From Gordonia hydrophobica NBRC 16057 (lineage in GTDB: Bacteria; Actinomycetota; Actinomycetes; Mycobacteriales; Mycobacteriaceae), in the NCBI RefSeq assembly GCF_001592365.1, contig NZ_BCWU01000005.1:1-64000 (forward strand): DNA of 64,000 bases. The letters run 5' to 3'. A program made the translations under genes and the position numbers. This document shows, in pieces, positions 26,206 to 34,490 of this stretch; position 1 is the stretch's first letter; each line of letters opens with the position of its first letter. The notes under the pieces are model-generated. The model saw nothing but the letters and a program-made list of their open reading frames with translations, made no database searches and was not told the DNA's origin.

Positions 26206-27587
26206 GCGCCACGACGATCGGCTCGTCCGACATGAACACCCCGCAGCCGGAAGCGCCGAAGGGACTGCCCGCCGGGTTTCGCCGCGTGGTCGCCGCGTCG
26301 ATGGCGGGCACCGTCGCCGAATGGTACGAGTTCTTCCTCTACGGCATCGCCGCCGCGCTGGTGTTCGGCGACGTGTTCTTCCACAGCTCCGGAAACAAGC
26401 TCGACGGCGTCCTGGCCGCCCTGCTGACCTACGCGATCGGCTTCGTCGCGCGTCCGGTCGGCGGCATCATCTTCGGTCACTACGGTGACAAGTTCGGCCG
26501 GAAGCGTCTCCTGCAGATCTCGCTGCTGATGATCGGCGGGTCGACGTTCCTCATCGGCGCGATCCCGAGCTATGCGGCCATCGGCATGGCCGCACCGATC
26601 CTCCTGGTCCTGATGCGCTTTATTCAGGGCGTCGCGATCGGCGGCGAATGGGGCGGAGCAGTGCTCCTGGTGGCCGAGCAGAGCCCGGACAACCGACGCG
26701 GATTCTGGGCGAGCTTCCCGCAGTTCGGCGCGCCCGTCGGCAACATCCTGGCCACCGTCGTCCTGTTGGTGCTGTCCGCCACCATGCCTGAGTCGTCGTT
26801 CCTCTCCTGGGGCTGGCGCATCGGCTTCTTCCTGTCCGCCGTCATCGTGTTGATCGGCTGGTTCATCCGGACCCGGGTGGAGGAGTCGCCCATCTATCGC
26901 GACGCGGTCAAGGAGACCCCGCAGGCGGAGAACGTCTGGTCGGCCGTCGTGCGGGTCTGCAAGGCTCGGCCGCGCGAGGTGATCACCGCGATGGGCCTGC
27001 GCGTCATCGAGAACATCCACTACTACATGATCGCCACGTTCTTCCTGACTTACTTGAGCGTGCAACTCGACATCGACACCGCGCACATCCTGCTCTACAT
27101 GCTGGCGGCGCACGCGGTTCACGCCGTGACCATCCTGTTCTTCGGCTGGCTCTCCGACGTCGTCGGCCGCAAGGCGGTCTACTTCGCCGGTGTGTTGATG
27201 GCGACGGTGTACGGGTTCATCGCGTTCCCGCTCCTGGACACCCGCAGCGACGCGCTGATCCTCACCGCGATCACCATCGGATTCATCGTCCACGCCGTGA
27301 TGTACGCACCGCAGCCGGCCATCATGTCCGAGATGTTCCCGACCCACATGCGCTACATCGGCGTCTCGATGGGCGCCCAGGTGACGGCGATCTTCGCCGG
27401 GTCGCTCGCTCCCGTCATCGCGACGTGGCTGCTGCGCAAGTACGACAGCTGGATGCCGATCGCCGTCTACATCGCCGCCGCGGGCGTCATCTCGCTCGTC
27501 GCCACCTACTTCATGCGGGAGACGCGGGGCACAGCGCTCTCGGATGTGGACGCCGAGCATCGAGCCCTCGACCGCACCAACCACTGA
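26202..27587 (+). CDS. MFS transporter, metabolite:H+ symporter (MHS) type
   Basis: 461 residues with 12 membrane segments. MHS signatures: AGTVAEWYEFFLYG in TM1, RPVGGIIFGHYGDKFGRKR between TM2 and TM3, RFIQGVAIGGEWGGAVLL in TM4 and a motif repeat GWLSDVVGRKAVYF after TM8. Relatives import dicarboxylates, proline/betaine, citrate or shikimate. Its place between mmsB and mmsA, with a 4-base overlap to mmsB, suggests uptake of the operon's substrate, for instance 3-hydroxyisobutyrate or a related short acid; this is inference from context. Confidence 0.88.
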   Translation: MSATTIGSSDMNTPQPEAPKGLPAGFRRVVAASMAGTVAEWYEFFLYGIAAALVFGDVFFHSSGNKLDGVLAALLTYAIGFVARPVGGIIFGHYGDKFGRKRLLQISLLMIGGSTFLIGAIPSYAAIGMAAPILLVLMRFIQGVAIGGEWGGAVLLVAEQSPDNRRGFWASFPQFGAPVGNILATVVLLVLSATMPESSFLSWGWRIGFFLSAVIVLIGWFIRTRVEESPIYRDAVKETPQAENVWSAVVRVCKARPREVITAMGLRVIENIHYYMIATFFLTYLSVQLDIDTAHILLYMLAAHAVHAVTILFFGWLSDVVGRKAVYFAGVLMATVYGFIAFPLLDTRSDALILTAITIGFIVHAVMYAPQPAIMSEMFPTHMRYIGVSMGAQVTAIFAGSLAPVIATWLLRKYDSWMPIAVYIAAAGVISLVATYFMRETRGTALSDVDAEHRALDRTNH

Positions 27588-27638
27588 CTCTCACGATCTT
27601 GCGGCCCCGCCGCACCCCGGAAATCGAAAGGACGCATC

Positions 27639-29114
27639 ATGCGCACCATCACCCATTGGATCAACGGCGCCGCCGTTGCCGGCGACCAGTCGATCGACGT
27701 CGTCAACCCGGCGACCGACCGTGCCGTCGCCACCGTGTCGATGGCCGACACCGCGACCGTCGAGACGGCGATCGCCTCCGGTCTGAAGGCGTTCGACGCC
27801 TGGGCGGCCACGCCGCAGTCGCGTCGGGCCCACGTGCTCTTCCGCGCCCGTCAGCTCCTGCTCGACAACCGCGATGAGCTCGCAGCCATGATCTCGGAGG
27901 AACACGGCAAGACGCTCGACGACGCCGCAGGCGAGATCACGCGCGCCGTCGACTCCATCGAGTTGGCGTGCGGTGGGCCGGCATTGGCTGCGGGGTCCAC
28001 GTCGCTGCAGAGCGGACCGAACATCGACACCAAGTCGGTGCTGCACCCGCTCGGCGTCTGTGTCGGCATCACGCCGTTCAACTTCCCCGCGATGATGGGC
28101 CTGATGATGCTGTCGGTCGCCCTGTCGGCGGGCAACAGCTTCGTGTGGAAGCCCAGCGAGCAGGACCCCGGCGTGAGCGTCCGCATCGCCGAGCTGTTCC
28201 GCGAGGCCGGACTGCCGGACGGCGTGCTGAACGTCGTTCACGGCGGCGTCGAGGTCTCGCAGCAGCTGATCGATTCGCCGGACACCGAGGCCGTCTCGTT
28301 CGTCGGTTCCAGTGATGTGGCGCAGGCCATCTACTCGCGCGCCGCTGATGCGGGCAAGCGAGTCCAGGCTTTCGGTGGCGCCAAGAACCACATGATCGTC
28401 ATGCCCGACGCCGATCTCGACGTCACCGCCGATCAGCTGACCGCCGCGGCGTTCGGCGCTGCCGGGCAGCGGTGCATGGCGATCTCCGTCGCCGTGGTCG
28501 TTGGACCGTCCGCCGAGCCGCTCCTGGAGAAGCTCACCGGCCGCGCCGAGGCCGTCGTCCTCGGATCAGGTCAGACCGCGGGTGTCGAAGTGGGTCCCGT
28601 CGTGAGCCGTCGCTCGCAGGAGCGCGTCCAGCAGGTGATCCGCGACTCGATCGCCGCCGGCGCCCGCGCCGTCGTCGACCGGTCGGCCGAGACGGTCGCC
28701 GGATTCGAGGAGGGCTACTTCGTCGGCCCGACCATCCTCGCCGACGTCGACGCGACCTCGCCCGCCTACACCGAAGAACTGTTCGCCCCGGTGCTCGTGG
28801 TCCTGCGGGTCGACACCCTCGACGAAGCACTGGAACTGATTCGCACCCACCGGTACGGCAACGGCGCGTCGATCTTCACCCAGAACGGTGCCGCCGCCAA
28901 CGAGTTCGAGCGCCGCGTCTCCGCGGGCATGGTCGGCGTCAACGTCGCGATCCCGGTTCCGGTCGCCGCCTATGCGGTCCAGGGCTGGAAGGCGTCGGCG
29001 TTCGGCGACACCGGTCTGAACAACGCGTCGTGGAGTTTCTACACCCGGCCCAAGTACGTCACCTCCCGGTGGGAGAGTGTCGGCGGCCAGGACTTCGGCT
29101 TCAACCCGAACTGA
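27639..29114 (+). CDS. mmsA: CoA-acylating methylmalonate-semialdehyde dehydrogenase
   Basis: 491 residues. Aldehyde-dehydrogenase fold with N-terminal THWINGAAVAGDQSIDVVNP, ITPFNFPAMMGLMML for cofactor binding and catalytic Cys279 in GAAGQRCMAIS. MmsA is distinguished from other ALDHs by needing CoA and yielding propionyl-CoA from methylmalonate semialdehyde (or acetyl-CoA from malonate semialdehyde). It completes the route started by MmsB. It begins 51 bases after the transporter stop with GAAAGGACG just upstream, and is followed by a strong hairpin terminator at 29128. Confidence 0.93.
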   Translation: MRTITHWINGAAVAGDQSIDVVNPATDRAVATVSMADTATVETAIASGLKAFDAWAATPQSRRAHVLFRARQLLLDNRDELAAMISEEHGKTLDDAAGEITRAVDSIELACGGPALAAGSTSLQSGPNIDTKSVLHPLGVCVGITPFNFPAMMGLMMLSVALSAGNSFVWKPSEQDPGVSVRIAELFREAGLPDGVLNVVHGGVEVSQQLIDSPDTEAVSFVGSSDVAQAIYSRAADAGKRVQAFGGAKNHMIVMPDADLDVTADQLTAAAFGAAGQRCMAISVAVVVGPSAEPLLEKLTGRAEAVVLGSGQTAGVEVGPVVSRRSQERVQQVIRDSIAAGARAVVDRSAETVAGFEEGYFVGPTILADVDATSPAYTEELFAPVLVVLRVDTLDEALELIRTHRYGNGASIFTQNGAAANEFERRVSAGMVGVNVAIPVPVAAYAVQGWKASAFGDTGLNNASWSFYTRPKYVTSRWESVGGQDFGFNPN

Positions 29115-29127
29115 TCCGCACATCACC

Positions 29128-29161
29128 TGGAGCGCGCCCGGAGTCATCCGGGTGCGCTCCA
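29128..29161 (+). terminator. Hairpin terminator after mmsA
   Basis: 15-bp stem (one mismatch) TGGAGCGCGCCCGGA / TCCGGGTGCGCTCCA with a GTCA loop, 13 bases after the mmsA stop; no strong T-tract. Confidence 0.75.
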
Positions 29162-29194
29162 AGTGCGTATCCGGCGCGTGTCGTACATCCTTTC

Positions 29195-29200
29195 TATAGT
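29195..29200 (+). promoter_or_regulatory. Candidate -10 element before the five-gene operon
   Basis: TATAGT lies 53 bases upstream of the first gene of the operon and just after the mmsA terminator. No convincing -35 box is visible at the right distance, so this is tentative. Confidence 0.3.
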
Positions 29201-29252
29201 GGTCCAAACAGACGACGAGGCGGGGGTACGTGTCGCCGGAAGGGAGATCGCG

Positions 29253-30293
29253 ATGATCTGCCCGCACTGCAATCAGATGATTCTTCGCCGTGAACGCGTG
29301 GACTCGAAGTGCGCGAAATGCGGTCGGGTGTTCGCGCTCGAACCCAAAGAACTGCCGATCGCACTGCACGACGTCCGGGTGCGCAAACTCGCGGAGAAGC
29401 TCCGCGGTCCCGAAGGGTACGTGTACACCTACACCCAGATGCGGTATGCGGCCGTCCGGAACCGGATCGAGACCAGCCTCGAATCCGATTGGCGGATCAC
29501 GTTCATCGTCACCGCCGGCGTCATCGTGTTCATCACCTTCGTCCCGACGCTGCCGTTGACGATCGGCCTGGGCGGGGCCTTCGGATTGTCCGCCGGCTCC
29601 GCGGTCGCCTGGGTGCTCGGCACCGGGTTCACCCTCGCCGTGCTGAGCATGATCGTCAACTGGTTGCGGAAGCCGGGCATGGTCAGAAACCATCGCATCG
29701 TCGTCGGGATGTCCGACGAGGAGTTCGCCGCACGCATCGGCGCTCGTTGGCGGGCCGTCTACAGAGCGGACCTTCCCGGCGGTGTGAACGAGCGAACCGC
29801 CGCGCTCGTGCAGTCTCCGACGCCCAGAGCGGCCGTGCTGTGCGCTGACCGCAGCGTCTTGGTGTGCCTGTCGTGGAACGCGATCGCGCAGAGCCGCGAG
29901 TTGATGTTCGCGGCGCAGCCACAGGAGATTCCGCCGCAGATCCCGGTGCTGGTGATCCACGATGCGAGCCCGCTCGGGCTGCGGCAGTGGGACGAAGCGC
30001 GCCGCGTGTTCGGCGCACGGGCCGTGGACGTCGGGCTGAGCGCACGCACCGCGCTCGACGGCGAGCGGTTCATCTGGTTGCGCGAACCGCAGCTGTCGGA
30101 CGAGGCGGAAGCCGCCCTGCCGTCGTACCTCACCGACGACGAGCGACGCTGGCTCGCGACGGGCTGGTGGTCGCCGGTCGCGGCGATCCCACCCGGCCGA
30201 CTGATCACCACGGTCGACCGGGCGATCGGCGACCTGGACCCGGTGACGGCTGCCGCGCGCCGGACCGGCTTCCTCACCTGGCCTGCGGCATGA
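29253..30293 (+). CDS. Zinc-ribbon membrane protein, unknown function (operon gene 1)
   Basis: 346 residues from ATG 29253, with GGAAGGGAG about 7 bases upstream. An N-terminal zinc ribbon (CPHC at 3-6, CAKC near 20-23) is followed by two membrane segments (about 80-100 and 108-135) and a C-terminal cytoplasmic domain (about 150-346) containing VLVIHDASPLGLRQW and ending AARRTGFLTWPAA. The next protein contains a similar domain (IYVLHDDSPEGWALP, AARSAGFLTWP), so the two share a module. ATGA overlap with gene 2. I do not recognise the family. Confidence 0.7.
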   Translation: MICPHCNQMILRRERVDSKCAKCGRVFALEPKELPIALHDVRVRKLAEKLRGPEGYVYTYTQMRYAAVRNRIETSLESDWRITFIVTAGVIVFITFVPTLPLTIGLGGAFGLSAGSAVAWVLGTGFTLAVLSMIVNWLRKPGMVRNHRIVVGMSDEEFAARIGARWRAVYRADLPGGVNERTAALVQSPTPRAAVLCADRSVLVCLSWNAIAQSRELMFAAQPQEIPPQIPVLVIHDASPLGLRQWDEARRVFGARAVDVGLSARTALDGERFIWLREPQLSDEAEAALPSYLTDDERRWLATGWWSPVAAIPPGRLITTVDRAIGDLDPVTAAARRTGFLTWPAA

Positions 30294-31093
30294 TCGGCGC
30301 GCTGCTGCGGCGAGCGGCCGCCCGAGCGAGCGCGCCGACCGACCTCGCCTTCACCCGGCGTCAGCTCTATTACGAGACCTGTCGTCTGCTCCTCCCCGTC
30401 CATCTGCTGCCGCGTCCGCTGGCGTTCACCGTCCCGCCGGTGCTGCCGTACCGGTGGTTCACGGCGGCGCTGCGTCGCGCAGGCGACCTCGACCGGATGC
30501 TGCCGGAGCCCGATCAGGCCGCGACGGCTCCCGGTGCGATGACCGCAGAACCGGACCTGTTCGATTACGCGCTGCCACGACTGCTGATCTGTCAGTCGCC
30601 CGCCGTCGCGGCCATGCTGCGCGCCAACGGGACTCCGATGGAGTCGGCGTGCCCGGTGCTGAGTCTGCACGACCTTCCGCTGCATGATGGACTGGTACGG
30701 ATGCTTGCCCAGACTGCCGTCGACGGCGCCGAGGGCGCGACGATTTACGTGCTGCACGACGATTCGCCCGAAGGATGGGCACTCCCGGGCCGACTCGAAT
30801 CGCTCACCGATCTGCCCGACACGGTGACGGTGACGCCAATCGGGCTGCGGCGCAGCCAGACGGCCCCGCTGCACCTTCCTCGTCGCGGACCTCGGCGGAG
30901 CGCCCCGGTCGACGTGGAAGCAGTTCCGCCGGCCATGCTTTTGCGTAGCGTCCACCGACTGGTCCGCGGCGTGCATCGCCGCCCCGAGCCGATCATCGAT
31001 CTGCGTGCCGCGCGATCGGCTGGATTCCTCACCTGGCCGCACCCGAGAACCGCTGCCGAACGGCCGCCCGCCACTGCCAGGAGCACCCGATGA
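30290..31093 (+). CDS. Unknown protein sharing C-terminal module with operon gene 1
   Basis: 267 residues; ATG overlaps the previous stop (ATGA). There is no membrane segment or signal peptide. The N-terminal third is Arg/Leu-rich (RQLYYETCRLLLPVHLLPRP). From about 145 on it resembles the C-terminal part of gene 1: HDDSPEGW, then LRSVHRLVRGVH and the terminal AARSAGFLTWP. Paralogy of this module within one operon suggests the two proteins interact or act on a common target. Function unknown. Confidence 0.65.
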   Translation: MIGALLRRAAARASAPTDLAFTRRQLYYETCRLLLPVHLLPRPLAFTVPPVLPYRWFTAALRRAGDLDRMLPEPDQAATAPGAMTAEPDLFDYALPRLLICQSPAVAAMLRANGTPMESACPVLSLHDLPLHDGLVRMLAQTAVDGAEGATIYVLHDDSPEGWALPGRLESLTDLPDTVTVTPIGLRRSQTAPLHLPRRGPRRSAPVDVEAVPPAMLLRSVHRLVRGVHRRPEPIIDLRAARSAGFLTWPHPRTAAERPPATARSTR

Positions 31094-31584
31094 ACCCCAC
31101 GCCCCGCGAAGTGACCTACACCGACGAACTGCTCGCCGACGGCACCGTCTACCGGCGGTACGCGGACGGTCGCCAGGAATGGCGGACCCGTACCGCGGAC
31201 GGACGGGTGGAGTGGCGGGACGAACACGGTCGTCACGGCGTCGACGAGCCGCTCGGCCCCAAACTGGTCAAACGGACCGACGACGAGGGCTACTTCTTCT
31301 ACGGCCGGGAGAACGGTTTCGGCCGCACGCTCTGGAGCGACGGACGGCTCACCGTCAACCGATCGAAGATCGGTGGCCGCCTGGGGATGGCCGTCGCGGG
31401 GCTCGCGGGCGCAGCCATCCTCGGTCCGTTGATCGTGCCGCCCGACGCGATGTCGTTCGCCGACGAGGAGGCGCTGCGGGCCATGGGCACCGGGAACAGC
31501 GGTGGTGACGGCGGCGGTGGTGACGGTGGCTACTCGCCCTGGGACGACGGCGACGGCGGCTTCGACGGCGGCGACTTCGGCTGA
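31090..31584 (+). CDS. Small membrane protein with Gly/Asp-rich tail (operon gene 3)
   Basis: 164 residues; ATGA overlap with gene 2. The N-terminal half has short repeated motifs of the type Y-x-DGR-x-EWR (YADGRQEWRTR, ADGRVEWRDE, WSDGRLTV), suggesting beta-hairpin repeats like those of MORN or toxin-associated proteins. One hydrophobic segment lies near 98-118 (LGMAVAGLAGAAILGPLIV). The last 30 residues are almost only Gly and Asp with Tyr/Trp/Phe (GGYSPWDDGDGGFDGGDFG). Such tails occur in secreted or surface proteins; no family recognised. Confidence 0.65.
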   Translation: MNPTPREVTYTDELLADGTVYRRYADGRQEWRTRTADGRVEWRDEHGRHGVDEPLGPKLVKRTDDEGYFFYGRENGFGRTLWSDGRLTVNRSKIGGRLGMAVAGLAGAAILGPLIVPPDAMSFADEEALRAMGTGNSGGDGGGGDGGYSPWDDGDGGFDGGDFG

Positions 31585-31597
31585 TCGGGACACGAGA

Positions 31598-33253
31598 ATG
31601 ACGAGATTCCTGGTCTCTCAGGGCGAGCCGACGCTGGTCGACGGGCCGGGCGTGGCGACCGGCCCGGTCCGGGCAGGGCGACTGCGCGCGATCGGCGAGG
31701 CGACGGTGTTCAACGGGGATGCACTGCGCCGCACCCTCCGCACCGCCGTCGACCCGCCGTCGACCGACCTCGACCTTGTGCTGCGCCTCTACGCCGACCG
31801 CGGGCTCCGCGGCATCGCCGACATCGAAGGCATGTTCGCGGTCGCGATTGTCGACGGGGACGATCTGGTGGTGCTCCGCGACCACGTCGGCTCGCGGACG
31901 CTGTTCTACACGCGGACCGCGGACGGCTGGGCGGCGTCGTCGTCGCTGCGAGCGCTGACCCGACTCACCGGCTGCGACACTGGGCTGAACCTGCGGGCCG
32001 TGCAGTCGTTCCTGACGTTCGCCTACCTCCCCGGCGCGGAGACGTTCTTCCGGGGGATCGCCGAAGCCCTGCCGGGGCGATCGCTCCGCCTGCACGCGGA
32101 CGGCCGGACCTCGCCGGAGAGCTTCTGGGAACCGGTCGAGGTCGACGACCCCGGCGAGCCGCGGCATCACGCTGCGCAACTCCGCGAGCGTCTGGAACAG
32201 GCCGTCGTCCGCCGTCTGCCTGCGAGCGAACCCGTCGGTGTCCTGCTGTCCGGCGGCGTCGACTCCAGCCTCGTCGCCGCGCTCGCCACCAAACTGCACG
32301 ACCATCCGGTCACGTCGTACTCCATCGCCTTCGACACCGACACCCCCAACGAACTGGGCTACTCCGGGATGGTGGCGGCGCACTGCCACATCGACCAGCA
32401 GGTCCTCACCGTGACCGGCACCGCGATCGCCGACCGCATGGCGGAGACCGTGGCACTGTTGGACTGCCCGGTCGGTGATCCGCTCACCGTGCCGAACCTG
32501 ATGCTCGCCGAAGCCGCCGCGGCGCAGGGACACTCGGTGATCCTCAACGGCGAGGGCGGCGACCCGGTGTTCGGCGGACCCAAGAACCTGCCGATGCTGA
32601 TCTTCGAACTCTTCCGGACCGACCCGTCCCCGCAGGCCCGTGCCACCGCGTACCTGGACAGCTACCGGAAGTGTCTCGACGACCTCCCGACCCTGCTGAC
32701 CGCGGACGCGCTCGCCGGCCTCGAGACGACGACCCCGACCATCGACGTGCTGCTCCCGTACCTGCAGCAGGGGCAGATGCGGAGTCTGCTGAACCAACTC
32801 CTGCATGTGAATCTGCGCACCAAGGGGGCGCACCACATCCTGACCAAGGTGGAGCGCCTCACGGCCGCCAGCGGCGTAGAAGGTCGTGCCCCGCTCTTCG
32901 ACCGCGACGTCGTCGACTACGCCTTCCGGATCCCACCGCAACAGAAGTTCCGCGGCACCAGCGAGAAGTGGATCCTCAAAGAGGCGGTCCGCGACCTGCT
33001 GCCGGCGACCATCGTCGACCGACCGAAGAGTGGCATGCGGGTACCCGTCCAGCAGTGGCTCGACGGTCCGCTCAGCGAGCTCACGAACGACGTCCTCGGT
33101 AGCCGTGCCGCCGTCGACCGCGCTCTGCTGCGGCCCGAGACCGTGCGCGCCTGGCTGCGCAAGGACGGCGCACTGCTGCCGCGTCACGGCGGAAAGCTGT
33201 GGCTGGTCCTGACATTGGAGTTGTGGTTGCAATCGTTCGAGGTAGGCAGATGA
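31598..33253 (+). CDS. Asparagine-synthetase-like amidotransferase lacking the N-terminal Cys
   Basis: 551 residues from ATG 31598. The N-terminal class-II glutaminase-like domain (about 1-180) keeps IEGMFAVAIVDGDDLVVLRD and ALPGRSLRLHADGR, but the residue after Met is Thr, so the Cys2 nucleophile is absent and no alternative start supplies one. The synthetase domain (about 200-520) has the ATP pyrophosphatase loop SGGVDSS, NGEGGDPVFGGPKN, VEGRAPLFDRDVVDYAFRI and KSGMRVPVQQW. It should activate a carboxylate by adenylation but cannot hydrolyse glutamine by the usual route; relatives lacking Cys2 include beta-lactam synthetases and lasso-peptide cyclases. Substrate unknown. ATGA overlap with gene 5. 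Confidence 0.8.
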   Translation: MTRFLVSQGEPTLVDGPGVATGPVRAGRLRAIGEATVFNGDALRRTLRTAVDPPSTDLDLVLRLYADRGLRGIADIEGMFAVAIVDGDDLVVLRDHVGSRTLFYTRTADGWAASSSLRALTRLTGCDTGLNLRAVQSFLTFAYLPGAETFFRGIAEALPGRSLRLHADGRTSPESFWEPVEVDDPGEPRHHAAQLRERLEQAVVRRLPASEPVGVLLSGGVDSSLVAALATKLHDHPVTSYSIAFDTDTPNELGYSGMVAAHCHIDQQVLTVTGTAIADRMAETVALLDCPVGDPLTVPNLMLAEAAAAQGHSVILNGEGGDPVFGGPKNLPMLIFELFRTDPSPQARATAYLDSYRKCLDDLPTLLTADALAGLETTTPTIDVLLPYLQQGQMRSLLNQLLHVNLRTKGAHHILTKVERLTAASGVEGRAPLFDRDVVDYAFRIPPQQKFRGTSEKWILKEAVRDLLPATIVDRPKSGMRVPVQQWLDGPLSELTNDVLGSRAAVDRALLRPETVRAWLRKDGALLPRHGGKLWLVLTLELWLQSFEVGR

Positions 33254-34044
33254 GAGCAGGGGAGTACACGTCGGTGGAGCAGACGGCGGCGGAGCAACAT
33301 GCGGCGATGAAGGTGAACGCCGACGACCAGAACGAGGTCGTCGACCTCGAGGGGTTCGTCGACGCGGGCCGCAACGTGGTGACGCCGGTCCTGCAGCTGG
33401 AACCCGACGTCGCGCTCGCCGTCGTCACGGCGTTCGCGGCGATCGTCACACGCGGAAAGCAGAGCGCGGCGGCGACGGCACCGGATCGGGACGGCATCAC
33501 CCGGTCGCAGGTGTTCGAAGAAGGCGACGTCTACATGATCGAGCGCCCCTTCGACGGCTTCTTCGCCGACCGCTACCTGATGGACTTCTACGACGTCACC
33601 GACCGCGACCTGTGCTCGCGCATGCATCTGCACACCGGACTGCGGATGGTCCGGATGATGACCGGGCCCGACACCCGCATCCGCGTCAGCAGTCTGGCGC
33701 CCATCGACGTGGTCGAGGTCCCCGGCGTCACCGACTTCGGTCTCGACTCCTTCGTCGACGACCTGCCTGATGTCCCCGACGGAGGCCGACGCGATCGCTT
33801 CAACGTGATCGTCCCGCCGTGCTCGTTCGTCGACTTGCAGGTGCCGCGCGGCGTGAGTCATCAGTTCAACGCGATCGGACCGCATGCCGTCATCGACTCC
33901 GTTCACCCTGAGGAATCCATCGAAGTCTTCCGCGAGCAGATGTCCGGTTACGCGATGATGGCGCAGACGGTGTTTCTGGCTGACGAGCAGAGCACGGCGC
34001 AGTCCTGCGAGATCGTGGACCAGATGCCGGAAAATATGCGATGA
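33250..34044 (+). CDS. Cupin-like protein, unknown (operon gene 5)
   Basis: 264 residues; ATG overlaps the stop of the asparagine-synthetase-like gene. Two stretches resemble the two cupin motifs: SRMHLHTGLRMVRMMTGPD (His pair) and VPRGVSHQFNAIGPHAV with SVHPEES (His and Glu). The N-terminal 70 residues are helical. Cupins bind a metal or small ligand and often act as dioxygenases, isomerases or sensors. Tight coupling with the ATP-dependent ligase suggests both act on the same small molecule or peptide (inference). Confidence 0.6.
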   Translation: MRAGEYTSVEQTAAEQHAAMKVNADDQNEVVDLEGFVDAGRNVVTPVLQLEPDVALAVVTAFAAIVTRGKQSAAATAPDRDGITRSQVFEEGDVYMIERPFDGFFADRYLMDFYDVTDRDLCSRMHLHTGLRMVRMMTGPDTRIRVSSLAPIDVVEVPGVTDFGLDSFVDDLPDVPDGGRRDRFNVIVPPCSFVDLQVPRGVSHQFNAIGPHAVIDSVHPEESIEVFREQMSGYAMMAQTVFLADEQSTAQSCEIVDQMPENMR

Positions 34045-34110
34045 CCTGCCGATTTGTGTTCTTGTGCGCTGGTGACATAGAGTTTGTCTCGCTCCCAACG
34101 AGGAACACCG

Positions 34111-34183
34111 GCCCCCTTCGTCTAGCGGCCTAGGACGCCGCCCTTTCAAGGCGGTAGCGCGGGTTCGAATCCCGTAGGGGGTA
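34111..34183 (+). tRNA. tRNA-Glu (anticodon UUC)
   Basis: 73 bases. Acceptor GCCCCCT/AGGGGGT, anticodon arm CCGCC-CTTTCAA-GGCGG giving UUC, T-arm with GGTTCGAATCC. First of three tRNA genes ahead of a terminator. Confidence 0.95.
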
Positions 34184-34229
34184 CGCAATGAGGATCTGCT
34201 AAGGTTCCTCACGGCACAAAATAGAATAT

Positions 34230-34303
34230 GGCCCTGTGGCGCAGTTGGTTAGCGCGCCGCCCTGTCACGGCGGAGGTCGCGGGTTCGAGTCCCGTCAGGG
34301 TCG
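34230..34303 (+). tRNA. tRNA-Asp (anticodon GUC)
   Basis: 74 bases. Acceptor GGCCCTG/CAGGGTC, anticodon arm CCGCC-CTGTCAC-GGCGG giving GUC, T-loop TTCGAGT. Confidence 0.95.
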
Positions 34304-34333
34304 CTTTGGTTTCGGTGTTGTACCGGTACCTTC

Positions 34334-34407
34334 GGCCAGGTAGCTCAGTTGGTACGAGCGTCCGCCTGAAAAGCGGAAGGTCGCCGGTTCGATCCCGGCC
34401 CTGGCCA
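34334..34407 (+). tRNA. tRNA-Phe (anticodon GAA)
   Basis: 74 bases. Acceptor GGCCAGG/CCTGGCC, anticodon arm TCCGC-CTGAAAA-GCGGA giving GAA, T-loop TTCGATC. Followed by a terminator 8 bases downstream. Confidence 0.95.
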
Positions 34408-34414
34408 CCGAGAG

Positions 34415-34439
34415 AAACCCCCAGGAAACTGGGGGTTTT
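34415..34439 (+). terminator. Rho-independent terminator of the tRNA cluster
   Basis: AAACCCCCAG - GAAA - CTGGGGGTTTT: 10-bp stem, tetraloop and T-run, a textbook intrinsic terminator. Confidence 0.92.
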
Positions 34440-34490
34440 CTGGTCTTTGGGGTCGGTGCTGGTCAACCCGTGATGGCGGGGAGACCCTCC

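Noticed and set aside
31598-34044. Interpretation of the AsnB-like/cupin operon as a lasso-peptide cluster
   Set aside because: No precursor peptide with a leader, no transglutaminase-like protease or RRE protein, and no ABC exporter were seen; the ligase alone is not sufficient.
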